DNA of 64,000 nucleotides from CAVPJC01 sp963705155. Lineage in GTDB: Bacteria; Chloroflexota; Anaerolineae; Anaerolineales; UBA4823. A program made the translations under genes and the position numbers. How positions within the stretch are numbered: position 1 is the first letter of the stretch; every line of letters starts with the position of its first letter. Shown in pieces: positions 15,427-26,009 of the stretch. The stretch lies in contig CAVPJC010000003.1 of the NCBI GenBank assembly GCA_963705155.1, forward strand, positions 58,368 through 122,367. Reading direction: 5' to 3'. The notes under the pieces were generated by a model. It had not been told where the DNA came from, did no database searches, and saw nothing but the letters and a program-made list of their open reading frames with translations.

Positions 15427-18400
15427 TTACCGGCTGCCGGGTGCTTGAACTCCGATAATCGGCATGAACACCGAATTGGTTTCGCAATCGGTTACCGGGG
15501 CGTCAAGCACGCCAATCGCCTTGTTGCCCCAGGTGTCGGTTGCCTCAACGCGCACGGTATAGACGCCGCAGGTGGCATACACATGCGAAGCCTCCCTGCT
15601 GGTGAAGGCGGGGGTGTAGCCGCTGCCATCGCCAAAGTCCCAGCGGTAGCTTACGCCAGTAACCCCGGCGACATTGGAGGCCAATGTCGCTGTGAACATG
15701 GTGAGATTGCTTTCATTGGGAATTGAAGTATCCGCAATGGTTGCAACCGGTTCATCCATCGCCCATTCCACGAAGGCCGCCAGCACATCCTCACGGCTGG
15801 CTGAGTCCATGCCATTGTTGACACCCTCGAGGCCGAAGGTGGTGTAGATGGAGCGGCCCAGGTAAGCCAGACCGGGATTTTCCAACACCGGCTGATCACG
15901 GTGCGACATGGCTACCGTGCCCTGCTCAACGTTGAACGGTCCAGCATACTGCAGCAGCGCCTGGTACGGGTAAGTATTACCAACCGGCACCGGGTCCACG
16001 TTTGGCCTGGTTCTGATCTCGTCGATGTAGTACTGGTTGGCAGCGCCGTCGCCATTGGCTGCGACCTCAACCTGGGCGCGGATCTCGCCACCCGGGTGAG
16101 CGGTTGTATGGACGTTGATGTAGAGATCGCCGCTGAGCAGATCGAGCACATGGGCAGGCAAGATGCTGACCGAGCCCTGGAACGAGGTTGTGCCGATGAA
16201 CTCTACGGGGGTCGCCGGTGCATACAGGCTGTACAGAACCGGCCCGTTGACACCTGCCGCCCCATCATGGATATGAGAGGCTGTAAGGGTAGCCGATACC
16301 GGTGAAGTCACCTCCACGTAGAAATCGAGCTGCTGGCTGACCACATTGTAGGCGAACCAGGCCTCACCAAACATATCAGTAGCCACTTCCGGCACTTCCT
16401 TGGCTCCGGTGAGTGTCACCATCTGCTCCTGCGGCCCGCTCAGGTCGATGTTGATCCCCTGAAGGGCGCTGGGGCCATCCGTCCGGGCGGAAACCGGCAG
16501 TGACGGCAGAGAATAGCCGCTGACGCTATCCCCCAGGTACACACCGCCCAGCACCGACCCGTAGAAGTACGAGGCAGTGGATGTAGAGAGAGCGCCCCAG
16601 GCCGAGGCCAGGTCCTGCCCCATCACGAAGAGCTTCCCGCCAGCGTTGGCGTATTCGGTCAGCCCATCTTGCTCGGCGGCATTCAGCCCGTATTGATAGT
16701 TATCACCGGTGAAGATGATGATATGGGCATAGGCTGAGAGCGTAGTTGCGTCTGGCAAATCGGCGAACGACCAGTTGAGGACATCGTAGGTCAGACCCAG
16801 ATTATCCAGAGTGTCGGTGTAGTAGCTCAGGTAATCCGTCCCATACAGCTCACTGACATCGGCATCGACGAGGAGCACATCCGCGCCCGGCAGCGGGGCA
16901 ACCCGCGCCCAGACGGGCATGTGAGCATCGTAAGCGGCGCCATCCATGACGATGTAGCCCTGGTTGTCGCCAAAGCCTGCGCTTGCAGCAGTATCCAGGG
17001 TGACCGTCACCATGGCGCTGGCGCCTGCCGTAAGCGTGATCTGGGCTGGGCTGACGTCAAACCCGGGCAGAGCTTCGACCGTGTAGGTGAAGGCGCTTCC
17101 GGCGAGCATGACCGTGCTCAGGTCATACGTTTCCGTGGCGCTGGCTACGCTGGTCAGCATGACATGCCTGGTTTCCACGGCGCCCGTGATTACCTGGCCA
17201 AAGCTGACGCTGGGTGGATCCAGGATCACACCGGGATTGGCAGCATTCGTCAGGTCGAGGCGGCCAGCGCCCATATCCAGCGGTTGGGCGGGGGTGCCGT
17301 CGCCGTTGTAAATGCCCATAAATTTAGAGGTGGACATCAAGGCCGACTTGATTTCGGCGTTGGTCCAACTGGGGTGGATCTGGCGCAGCAAGGCCGCCGC
17401 GCCGGTGACATGCGGGGCAGCCATCGAAGTGCCCGAAGCCTGTCCCCAACCCAGGTGGCGGGCTTCGCCCGTTGCTCCGGGAGTGTAGCCCTGGGCCAGG
17501 ATGTTGACGCCCGGGGCAGCGATATCAGGCTTTAGCACGTTGCCCACACCCGGGCCGCGGCTGCTGAAGCTGGCGATGATATCGGGGGTGTTGCCGGCCT
17601 GGTAGGCGACCGTATCCAGAGCGAACTCGGAAGCCGCACCGTTGGTATTGTACCAGGCGATCATGGCTGTGCCTTTGCTGTACCAGATAAAGGCAGATGG
17701 GATGGTGACCTGGTTGCCCACCACGCCGGGAGCCATGTTGATCAGGGTATCGCCGCCACCGACATTATTATAGACCAGCACAGCTTCTGCACCTGCCTGC
17801 TCAGCGTTTAGTACCTTTAGACCGAACTCGCAGGTGCCGCGGCTGATCAGGGCGGCTTTGCCGGTGAAAGTGCCGGCAGGCCAGGGGTTACAACCATTTA
17901 CATTGGCTGGATCGACATTGACGGCAGGCACAAACAGGTACGGATAGATCCCGCCAGGAGCCAGTGAGGCCCCAAAGCCGGCCATCGAAAAGGGCATGTC
18001 TTGCAGCGTGGCGGGCACCGGCGTGGGCGCAGTTACACTGAGACGCCCGGATGCCAGCGTGCCAGCGGTGCTGCTGGCTGCCACGGAGATGTAAGCGTCG
18101 GAGGGATGATCGCCTGTACCTTTGTTGGGACCCGCATTGCCTGCCGACATACTGACAAAGGTGCCGGCATTGGCAACGTTGATCAGGGCGATATCAAGCG
18201 GGTCAAATTCGCCGCCGACACTGCCAGGCCCACCGCCCCAGGAGTTGTTGAGGACATCGGCGCCATCCATCATGATATCTTCCAACGCAGCGATGCCTTC
18301 AGCATTGTAGAAGGAGCCATCATTGGTGATGCTGTTGTAGAACACACGGTAGCTCATGATCCAGGCTTTGGGAGCGACACCGCTGATGGTCATGGTGATG

Positions 18401-19286
18401 CCCAGATAATCTGCGACGACTTCGTTACCGGCTGCCGTGGAGGCCGTGTGAGTGCCGTGGGGAGTGCCGTTCACGCCAGGCCACGGGTTTTCGTCACCAA
18501 CTGAAGGGGGATCCCACGTACGGAAGTAAGCCCTTGAGGCAATGATCTTGCCGTTATTGTTGGCGGTCAAACCCAGACCCAGGGCGGGGAAATCTGGCGG
18601 GTAGCTGTATCCGGTGCCATCAAACATGGGGGCGTCTTTGTGGGCGCCGCCGTCCATGGAGGCCACTTTGACGCCAGCGCCCGCATTCGACTTACCGCCA
18701 ATGGCGGCATTATTCCAGGCTGCCGCAGCGTTGATCAACGGCAGGCTGGCATATAGATCAGGTTGGTGAGCATAGTCTGCATAGACGGCCTTAACGCCCG
18801 GCAAGGCAGACAGCGCACGAAAAGCCTCATCATAGCGCATGGGGCCAGGATCAATCGCCAGGCCATTAAAGGTGACCTGGTAGGTCAGGTCAACCGAGGC
18901 GCCCAGCTCGATTAACGTACTGGCTGACGAATGCGCCGGGGAGAGCTGCCTGCATGTTGCTGACAAAGGCAGCCTGTTCGGCTTTTAATTGGCTGATATG
19001 AGATTGAGCTTGTGGGGAAGCGAAGTCGATCTTGCCGCTTTCAAGCCGCAGACTTGCCAGCAGCGGCGACATACTCTGAAAGCGAAGGTGACTCAAGCTG
19101 GACAATGACTTGATGAGAATGTTTTGCAGCCGGCTGGCTATCACTTACGCTTGGGCCAATTTCAGCCGATGTCGAGATCTGCTGATCTACCTGGGCTGCA
19201 TTACCCATCCCGATGAATGGTGCAGAAAGCAGGGAAAGCACGACCAGGGTTGTTAGAACGACCCAATTCCTGTGCCTGTATTGCAT
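15427..19286 (-). CDS. Secreted subtilisin-like serine protease with PA, CHRD and PKD domains (frameshifts near N-terminus)
   Basis: The product starts with a signal peptide (MQYRHRNWVV, then a hydrophobic core) behind GAGGAGG, then an inhibitor I9-type propeptide (HQVIVQLESPSLSEYV). Two frameshifts, near 19060 and 18920, interrupt the propeptide; after that about 1,150 residues are open. The S8 catalytic Asp lies in VKVASMDGG, His in PHGTHTAS and Ser in SGTSMAAPH. A PA insert separates His from Ser. The C-terminal half holds Fn3-like segments, a CHRD domain (MVTLTGAKEVPEV to HTTAHPGGEIRAQV) and a final PKD domain (YRWDFGDGSG). It is likely extracellular and used to digest protein. Confidence 0.85.
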
Positions 19287-19639
19287 GTAATCCTCCTCTT
19301 GGATTGATTAAAATTATCTCAAACGCTGACCGGTGGGTGGAATTTGAGAGCCAGATGATTTGGAGATCCCTGAGATACACCTCCTTTATCCCTGCTTAAC
19401 TTTAAATCTTACGAATCTTTTAATTCCCCCAAGGATAAAAATTGTACCACAACCGTTTTACGAATGTCTTCTCCCCGGAGAAACCTTAACCTAAACACAA
19501 CATTAGATGCGCTGCTCATCAGAATTCTTCGGGCGCACACCGCCTTTCTCGCAGCTACAGACAGCATTCGGTGAATGATGGTGCACCAACTGCCAGAAGC
19601 GGGACGATTTAGTATATTCCAGTGTAAAATTAATCATAA
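19287..19639. other. Intergenic region, no gene seen
   Basis: This stretch separates the divergent subtilase gene and the broken LuxR-type regulator. It is more AT-rich than its surroundings and should carry the subtilase promoter, but I cannot name a convincing -35/-10 pair and see no inverted repeat. Confidence 0.4.
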
Positions 19640-22427
19640 ATGCGCAGCCACGATCCTGGCTCGCCACCAAATTGGTTATCCCACCGGCCGGACAGCGCCT
19701 GGTGTCCGGCCGCGGCTCATCCGGCGCTCTGAATAATCAGCCTGGAAGGGGAACTTGTGTCGTACTTTACTGCCCCGCGCCGGGTTTGGCAAGACCACTT
19801 TGCTGTGTCGAAATGGGTGCGCCAGTCGAAGCTCCTGGCGGCGGCCTGGATCTCGCTGGATGAAGACGATAACGACCCGGGCCGGTTTATCGGGTATACG
19901 ATTGCAGCCTTACAAACCATCCAGCCGGGGTTTGGTGAATTGATTCTCCAAAACCTGGAAGCCTCACAGGCAATACGCCCGCGATGAGGCATTTACAGGC
20001 AGCCCTGCCAGCCTTGATCAACGTGCTCTGCCCGGCTGGAGAGGCGGTTTGTCAGGATCCTGGACGATTTTCAGCGTTCTGCGGGAACCAGCGATCTTAA
20101 AGGTGATAACCTACCTTATCGAACAGATGCCGCAACAAATGACCCTGCTGCTGGCAACACGTCGCCACCCCCCGCTGCGGCTGGCGGGACTGCGCGGCCG
20201 CAGGCAGCTTGCAGAAAAACACGCGGCTCCCGATTTGCGCTTTTCCACCAGCGAATCGGCGGCATTTTTAAATAATGTGCATGCAGCTTGGCCCTGGTGC
20301 AGGAAAATATTGATGTGCTTACAGGGCGCACCGAGGGCCGGATTTGCGGGTTGGTGCTGGCGGCGCTGGCTTTAAGGGAACACCAGGATGAGCGGCTTTG
20401 TGCAGAGCTTTGCGGTCAGCGAGCGCTACGTGCTCGATTATTTATTCGAAGAGCTCTCAGCCGCCAGCCGCCGGAAGTGCAGTCTTTCCTTTGCATACCT
20501 GCATTTTGGCGCGCCTCAACAGAGAGCTGTGCGAGGCCCTGCTCGCCGGAACACCCTGGCAGACCGGCGTTCAGGCCAATCTGGAATACCTGGAAAGCGC
20601 TAACCTGTTAACCCCGCTTGGGGTGGAGAGCAGCGCTGGTATGGTTACCACCGGCTGTTTGCCGACCTGCTGCGGCACCAGCTTGTTCACCAGCACCCGG
20701 AGCTGGCGCCTCGCCTGCACAGCCGTGTCTGCGGCCTGGTTTGAAGGGCGGGAATACCTGGATGAGGCCTTTGAGCATTGGCTTCAATCTAATGATGTTG
20801 CACAGGTAGCGCGCCTGGTCGAGGAATACGCTGCACGGCTGCTTGATGAGGACGAGCTTGCCCGCCTGGCCCGTCTGGCTGTCGCAATTACCCGAAGCCT
20901 GTTTTGAACAACGCCCCTGGTTATTCGTTTACCACGCCTGGGCGCTGGTGCTTTCAGGACAGGTAGGCGATTTAGGCACAGCTATTGGAGGTGCGCCCGG
21001 GCCAGGCCAGCCGCGCTGTGGAGGAAACTTTCTGCACGACCAGGCAGGGGCAAGAGCACTGCATGGGCAGGTTGAAGCCATCCAGGCCTATGGTTTTGCG
21101 CTGCATGGCGATTTACCAAACATGATCCAATCCGCCTGGCACGCCCTGGAGCTACTACCCGAAAGGGCCTATTCGATCCGGGTGTGGTCGCCTTCATGCT
21201 GGGAGGCGCGATGGTTATTCCAGAACGACACCGCCAACGCAGAAAAGAGCCTCGAGCAAGCTGTGCAAATGACTCTGCGTGCCGGCAATATTCACGCTGT
21301 GTGACCGGCCATGAATGCGATTGCCGGGCTGTACAAAATCCAGGGAAACTGAACCAGGCAGAAACCATTTATTCTCAGGCAGCAGACCTGGTGGGAGCAG
21401 GATGGCAGACCCAAATCTCCGGCATCAGCAGGGATTTACAGCGGGCGAGGTTTGCTGAGATATGAGTGGAACGACCTGGAAGGGCCAATCAAAACATTAG
21501 ACAACGCCCTGGAACTTTGCCCGAAGCGGGGCAACATCGATACGCTGCTGAACTGCGACGCCGCCAAAGCGTATGTAGGGATGGCGAGCGGCAACCTGGA
21601 TGAAGCCCTGGAGCTGATTCACGCCGTGGAACAGGCCGCATCGAAGCGGATGCTGACACCCGGCAGTGACAACTGGTTTTCGGCCTGCAAAATGCGCATC
21701 CTGCTGGGGAAGATAGATATTGCCTCGGCACAGCGGTTGGCAATACAGCGCCATCTGACCCGTGGACACCATGCGAGTATTTTTGTCGATGTCGAGCTGC
21801 TAGCCTACGCGTGCCTGCTGAATACCCGGGGACAAACCAATGAGGCAATCGAACTCATCGACCGCCTGTGCCAGGAGGGCGAGGCTGGCGGCGGATAGGA
21901 ACCTACATCTCTGCCAGCGTCTTGCTCGCCAGGCTTCACTGGCAGGATGGGGATGCGGGGCGGGCGTTTTCCGGCTGGGACAGGCTCTGGCGCTGGCCCA
22001 GCCCGAAGGGTATCTGGCGCACGTTCATTGATGAAAGTGAGCCGATGCATGCCCTCTTGATCGCCTTTAAACAAAACCCGCTGAACTTCGTATGGCCGAT
22101 GATCCGGCAGCCAGGGCCGGATGGATCGACTACATCGATCAAATCATCTCCGGCTTTCCACCAACCGTTTTACCCCCAACGGAAATGGCAAAATCGGGCG
22201 GTCCCCTGCGCGCACTCTCCGGGATAACTGTCGAAACCCTGACGGCTCGCGTAGCCTGGAGCTGCTGCGCTTAATTCGAAGCAGGCCTTTCCAACCAGGA
22301 TATTGCCCGCCAACTGGTCATCTCGGTGGGCACAGTGAAAGCGCACACCGCCAGCATTTACCGCAAGCTGGATGTGAAAAGCCGCACCCAGGCCATCGCA
22401 AGCGCCAGAGCGCTAAATTTGCTTTAA
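19640..22427 (+). pseudogene. LuxR-family, MalT/LAL-type ATP-dependent regulator, multiply frameshifted
   Basis: Pieces of a single LAL regulator appear in order but in different frames: N-terminal LATKLVIPPAG, Walker A AGFGKTTLL (about 19780-19805), AAWISLDEDDNDPGRF, LLLATRRHPPLRLAGLR, LRFSTSESAAFLNN, RTEGRICGLVLAAL, FAVSERYVLDYLFEE, a TPR-like middle, and an intact LuxR helix-turn-helix (LSNQDIARQLVIS, VGTVKAHTASIYRKL) ending with the stop at 22425-22427. At least six frame changes occur across 2.8 kb. That is denser than elsewhere, so this is either a genuine pseudogene or a locally poor assembly. A terminator-like hairpin follows. Confidence 0.8.
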
Positions 22428-22448
22428 TTCTGCATAATAATCCCTCTC

Positions 22449-22489
22449 AACCAGCTCCCGGTCAGCGTTACGAGGGCTGGTTTATTTTT
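22449..22489 (+). terminator. Terminator after the LuxR-type gene
   Basis: AACCAG with a following CCC (from 22449) pairs with GGG and CTGGTT (22474-22482) with a small bulge, then TTATTTTTG follows. The position directly behind the LuxR-type stop supports a factor-independent terminator. Confidence 0.6.
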
Positions 22490-22582
22490 GTCAAATAAAC
22501 CCGAAATATAACTTTCAGCAGATGACGCAACAACCCTGTGTGGCTATACTGGTGTCATCCATAAAGCCAGGAGGAAGAAGAT

Positions 22583-22984
22583 ATGTGGTTCAACCCGATC
22601 ATGGAAGGACTGCTGCGCTCACCGCTGCACAAGCTGATCAGCAAACAAATCATGCTCGTCAGCTACAGCGGGCGCAAAAGTGGCAAGGCATACACACTGC
22701 CGGTCAATTACGTCCGGGACGGCGATTTTCTTTACACCGTCAGCTTCAAGAACCGCACCTGGTGGCGCAGCCTGCGCGGTGGGGCGCCGGTGACGCTGCT
22801 GGTGGCGGGGCGACAACTGAAAGCCAGGGCAGAAGTAGCCGAAAAACCCGGCGAGGTTATCCAGGGATTGCGAGATATATTCCAACATTCTCCGCAATAC
22901 GCCGGGTACCTTTCGGTCAAATTCGATGGAAACGGCGCGCCCAACGAAAACGATATCTCGCGCGCCGCCCAGGACCGGTGGTGA
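22583..22984 (+). CDS. Nitroreductase/deazaflavin-dependent (DDN, DUF385-like) oxidoreductase
   Basis: The 133-residue protein shows the split beta-barrel signature of the F420-dependent DDN family: SGRKSGKAYTLPVNYV, DGDFLYTVS and RTWWRSLRGG. GGAGGAAGAAG precedes the ATG. The last residues probably belong to another frame: a one-base shift near 22975 would replace the present end with VVITARLDD and a stop at 23005-23007. It could use F420 or a flavin to reduce small molecules. The substrate is unknown. Confidence 0.75.
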   Translation: MWFNPIMEGLLRSPLHKLISKQIMLVSYSGRKSGKAYTLPVNYVRDGDFLYTVSFKNRTWWRSLRGGAPVTLLVAGRQLKARAEVAEKPGEVIQGLRDIFQHSPQYAGYLSVKFDGNGAPNENDISRAAQDRW

Positions 22985-23038
22985 TCACCGCCCGACTGGA
23001 CGACTGACCAACAGTGGTTCACCATAAGGAGTGATAAC

Positions 23039-24013
23039 ATGTCCAGGATAATTTCGACCCGGGTTAAATCAAAACCAAAAAACGATTTTACATGGAAAAA
23101 CCTGCTTGTCCCAGCGTTCGTGATGCTGGCCTTCTGGGGCATAGCGCTGTGGGGCTGGCTGGCTTCGGGGTACACGCAGCCTCTGGTCATGTTCGGTTAC
23201 ATTGGCACCGCCCTGGGCGTTGGGCTGGGTTTGTATGGCCACGCTACCCAAAAAGCAAAAACCCATCGGCCGCCGTCTGACGCTCTTTCTGGTCGGGCTG
23301 TTCCTGGTGGGGTTTGCCATTTTTATGGGCCGGGAAAACGTGCAGATAGAAGGCTTTTTCTTCGGTCTGCTGACCGGCGTGGTGCAGATGGGGGTCATCC
23401 ATTACTTCATCGCCAAAATTGCGGGTCCGCTGTTGTTTGGGCGGTTATGGTGCGGCTGGGTATGCTGGACGGTGATGGTGCTGGATTTTTCTGCCCTTCA
23501 AGCGACCTTCCCGGGCGGCTGCCGGGCAAGTGGGGCTGGCTGCGCTACCTGCACTTCGGCCTGAGCCTGGCGATCGTCCTGGTCCTGGTTTTCGTCGTTG
23601 GCTACCGCCAGGGCGCAACCGGTGCACAGGCAGTAACCTGGTTTATTGCCGGAAATGCAGCCTATTACGCGATTGGGATTGGCCTGGCTTACGTACTACG
23701 CGGATAATCGCGCCTTTTGTAAATACGTTTGCCCGGTTTCCGTGCCGCTCAAGCTGACCTCTCGCTTTTCCCTGCTCAAAAGTGAAAGGCGACGCCAGCC
23801 GCTGCAACCGGATGCGACGCCTGCACCAAAATGTGCCCGATGGACATCCGCATCCCCGATTACATCCTGAACGGGCAGCCCGTACTTTCCACCGAGTGCA
23901 GCCTGTGCCAGACCTGCATCTCAGTCTGCGCCAAAGACGCCCTCAAGCTTTCTTTTGGAGCAGACCTGGGCGGCAAGGATCTCCTCAGAATGCGGGAGGC
24001 GAAAAGTGAATGA
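23039..24013 (+). pseudogene. NapH/RdxA-like 4Fe-4S membrane protein, several frameshifts
   Basis: An AAGGAG-led ATG opens a membrane protein whose parts occur in three frames. In order: two N-terminal helices, GRLWCGWVCWTV, further helices ending in VLVFVVGYRQG, NRAFCKYVCPVSVPLK, then a double 4Fe-4S segment with CDACTKMCPMD and CSLCQTCISVCAKDAL. The frame changes fall at A or T runs (near 23250 and 23490) and near 23520, 23695 and 23815. The architecture matches polyferredoxins that pass electrons across the membrane. If the indels are sequencing errors the gene is whole; otherwise it is dead. Confidence 0.75.
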
Positions 24014-24264
24014 CGCCCGCCTGCCACGCGAACGGTACGAATTCATCATCAAAGAAAAGCTAGACGCCTCCTGGAGCGAATGGCTGGGAGGCCTCAGCCT
24101 TGAAAGCACCAGCCAGGGGACACGCATCAGCGGGTCTGTACCCGACCAGCCAGCATTGCACGGTGTTTTTGCCCAGCCTGCAGAATTTGAACCTGACGAT
24201 CATCACGGTAAGGAGACTAGAAAACGAGGTGGAAAATGACCGCGAATCTGCCTTCCATGAATGA
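24006..24264 (+). CDS. Small conserved protein of unknown function (one frameshift)
   Basis: A GTG start overlaps the end of the 4Fe-4S gene by 8 nt. The product resembles a small family often seen near regulators and redox genes in Chloroflexota, with the pattern YEFIIKEKLDASWSEWLGGL, then SGSVPDQPALHGVFAQ. The uninterrupted frame loses this pattern after that point; a shift near 24178 gives LQNLNLTIITVRRLENE and a stop at 24262-24264, which fits better. About 85 residues. Function unknown; the taxonomic remark is from memory of the family. Confidence 0.55.
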
Positions 24265-25119
24265 GACCCTGTCCCTTGCACTCAAACGCCTGGATACAGA
24301 AACACAGCCTTGCTATTTACTTCATCCTGGCTTTTGCCATCTCATGGGCTGTTGAAATCCCCGTTGGATTATCTCTGCGCGGGCTGACTGTACTGAAGGT
24401 ACCGCACTGGCTGCATTACATGGCATCCTTTGGTCCAGGGTTAGCAGCTATCCTCATCGTCGGCCTGACTGAAGGCTTAGCCGGGTACGGTACCGGATAC
24501 CGTAAACTATTTTCAGGGCTGATGAAATGGCGGGTTGGCGCAGGTTACGCCATCCTGTCGATCCTGGGCCCTCCTTCTACTCTTTCTACTTTCCACTCTG
24601 CCTGCCGGGTTGCTGCAGGGAATCTGGCCCGACCTTAGCAAACTGGGGGTGGTCGATTACCTGGGCAAGATTGGGATTTTCCCTGCGCTGGGTTTGTGGC
24701 TGCTTACGTTTGGCCTGGGAGAAGAGGTTGGCTGGCGCGGCTATGCCCTGCCGAAACTGCAATCCAGTCGCACGGCGCTGGCTTCATCGAACCTGCTGGG
24801 CGTGCTCTGGGCCCTCTGGCATCTGCCGGCATTCTTCTATAAAGACACCTACACTTCGATGGGCATCTTCGGTTTTCCGGTTTTTCTGATTTCAGTCATC
24901 ATGGCTTCCATGTTCAACACCTGGCTTTACAACAGCACCCGGGGCAGCCTGCTGATGATTATCATCTTCCATGCCTTATTCGATTTCATCCTTGTATCCA
25001 GCGCCGGCAGCGACCTGACGCCTGCGCTGATGACAGTGGGGGTGATCTTTCTGGCAGTGCGCGCCGTAAAAGTCTACGGCCCTATCAATCTTAGTCCGTA
25101 TGCTCGTCAGGTATGGTAA
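24261..25119 (+). CDS. CPBP family intramembrane metalloprotease (one frameshift)
   Basis: The N-terminal half (SLAIYFILAFAISW and following helices) and the C-terminal half are in different frames, joined near 24568. The C-terminal half has the three CPBP motifs: EEVGWRGYALP, WALWHLPAFF and FHALFD, which supply the Glu-Glu, Arg and His residues of the active site. The family includes CAAX-type prenyl proteases and bacteriocin-immunity proteins. The true start may lie at the ATG at 24237, in frame only if a further indel is present. Its partner or substrate is unknown. Confidence 0.75.
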
Positions 25120-25145
25120 CTTCCCAAATCTCGTGCCATTTGGCA

Positions 25146-25202
25146 TTGATTTTTTAGACCAATCCGGGTAGAATAGTGGTATAAGAGATCTATACCACTA
25201 TT
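25146..25202 (+). promoter_or_regulatory. Promoter with overlapping perfect inverted-repeat operator for the GntR-MttB operon
   Basis: A -35 TTGATT (25146-25151) and a -10 TAGAAT (25169-25174) are spaced by 17 bp. An inverted repeat with 12-bp perfect arms, AATAGTGGTATA (25172-25183) and TATACCACTATT (25191-25202), begins inside the -10 and covers the expected transcription start. The GGTATA/TATACC core suits a HutC-type GntR repressor. The gntR start is 18 nt further on, so autorepression of the entire C1 operon is likely. Confidence 0.8.
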
Positions 25203-25220
25203 CCACTTTGCCCGCGCACA

Positions 25221-25973
25221 ATGGTCATCCAATCACCGCTCAGGCCGCTGGCCTACTCCATACCCCTGTACATCCAGATTGCCGAAGGGCTGATCAGCCA
25301 GATTGAATCGCGCGACCTGGCCCCCGGCGACCAGCTGCCGCCTGAGCGTGAACTGAGTGAGAAGCTCAACGTCAACCGCATGACGCTGCGGCGGGCGCTG
25401 CGCGTGCTCGAATCGCAGGGCCTGATCGTGCGCAAACACGGCGTGGGCACATACATTGCCGAGCCCAAGATAGACCGCCAGATGGATGTGGTTTTTCGTT
25501 TTACCACCGGCATGCAGCAGCGCGGTCTGACACCCGGCGCAAAGATCATCTCCATTGAACACAGCATGCTGGATGCCTCCCTGGCGCGCGAACTGGCCTT
25601 ACCCGTCTCAGCGCCTGCCTATCATATCTTACGGTTGCGCTCGATCAACCAGGAACCGGTGTTGCTGGAAAGGTACACCCTGCCGGCGCAGCGCTTCCCG
25701 GGTTTGCAGCAGCACGACCTGGAGCAGCGCTCGATCTACGAAATCCTGGAAAAAGAGTATGGTGTGACCATCGCACGCGCCCGGCAGAGTTTTGAACCTG
25801 TGTTGGCTTCCCTGTTCGAGGCCGAGCTGCTGCAGATTGCCGTGGGCGCGCCGCTGATGCTGGAGAAACGCGTCTCTTTCGACCAGCAGGATATCCCGGT
25901 GGAAGTTGGCAAAGATCGCTACCGGGGCGATCGCTTCCGGTTTATCACCGAAGCCGCGCCATTCGCCATCTAA
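25221..25973 (+). CDS. GntR/HutC-family transcriptional regulator
   Basis: The 250-residue protein has an N-terminal winged helix (PLYIQIAEGLISQIES, GDQLPPERELSEKLNVNRMT, GLIVRKHGVGTYIAEP) and a UTRA ligand domain. No clear ribosome binding site precedes the ATG. It leads the methyltransferase operon, 36 nt before mttB, and stands directly behind a palindromic operator overlapping its own promoter. It probably represses the operon and releases DNA when a methylated amine or derivative binds the UTRA domain; the ligand is inferred only. Confidence 0.88.
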   Translation: MVIQSPLRPLAYSIPLYIQIAEGLISQIESRDLAPGDQLPPERELSEKLNVNRMTLRRALRVLESQGLIVRKHGVGTYIAEPKIDRQMDVVFRFTTGMQQRGLTPGAKIISIEHSMLDASLARELALPVSAPAYHILRLRSINQEPVLLERYTLPAQRFPGLQQHDLEQRSIYEILEKEYGVTIARARQSFEPVLASLFEAELLQIAVGAPLMLEKRVSFDQQDIPVEVGKDRYRGDRFRFITEAAPFAI

Positions 25974-26009
25974 TCAAGTGCATAGATAATTTACCAAAGG
26001 AGAGTTCTG

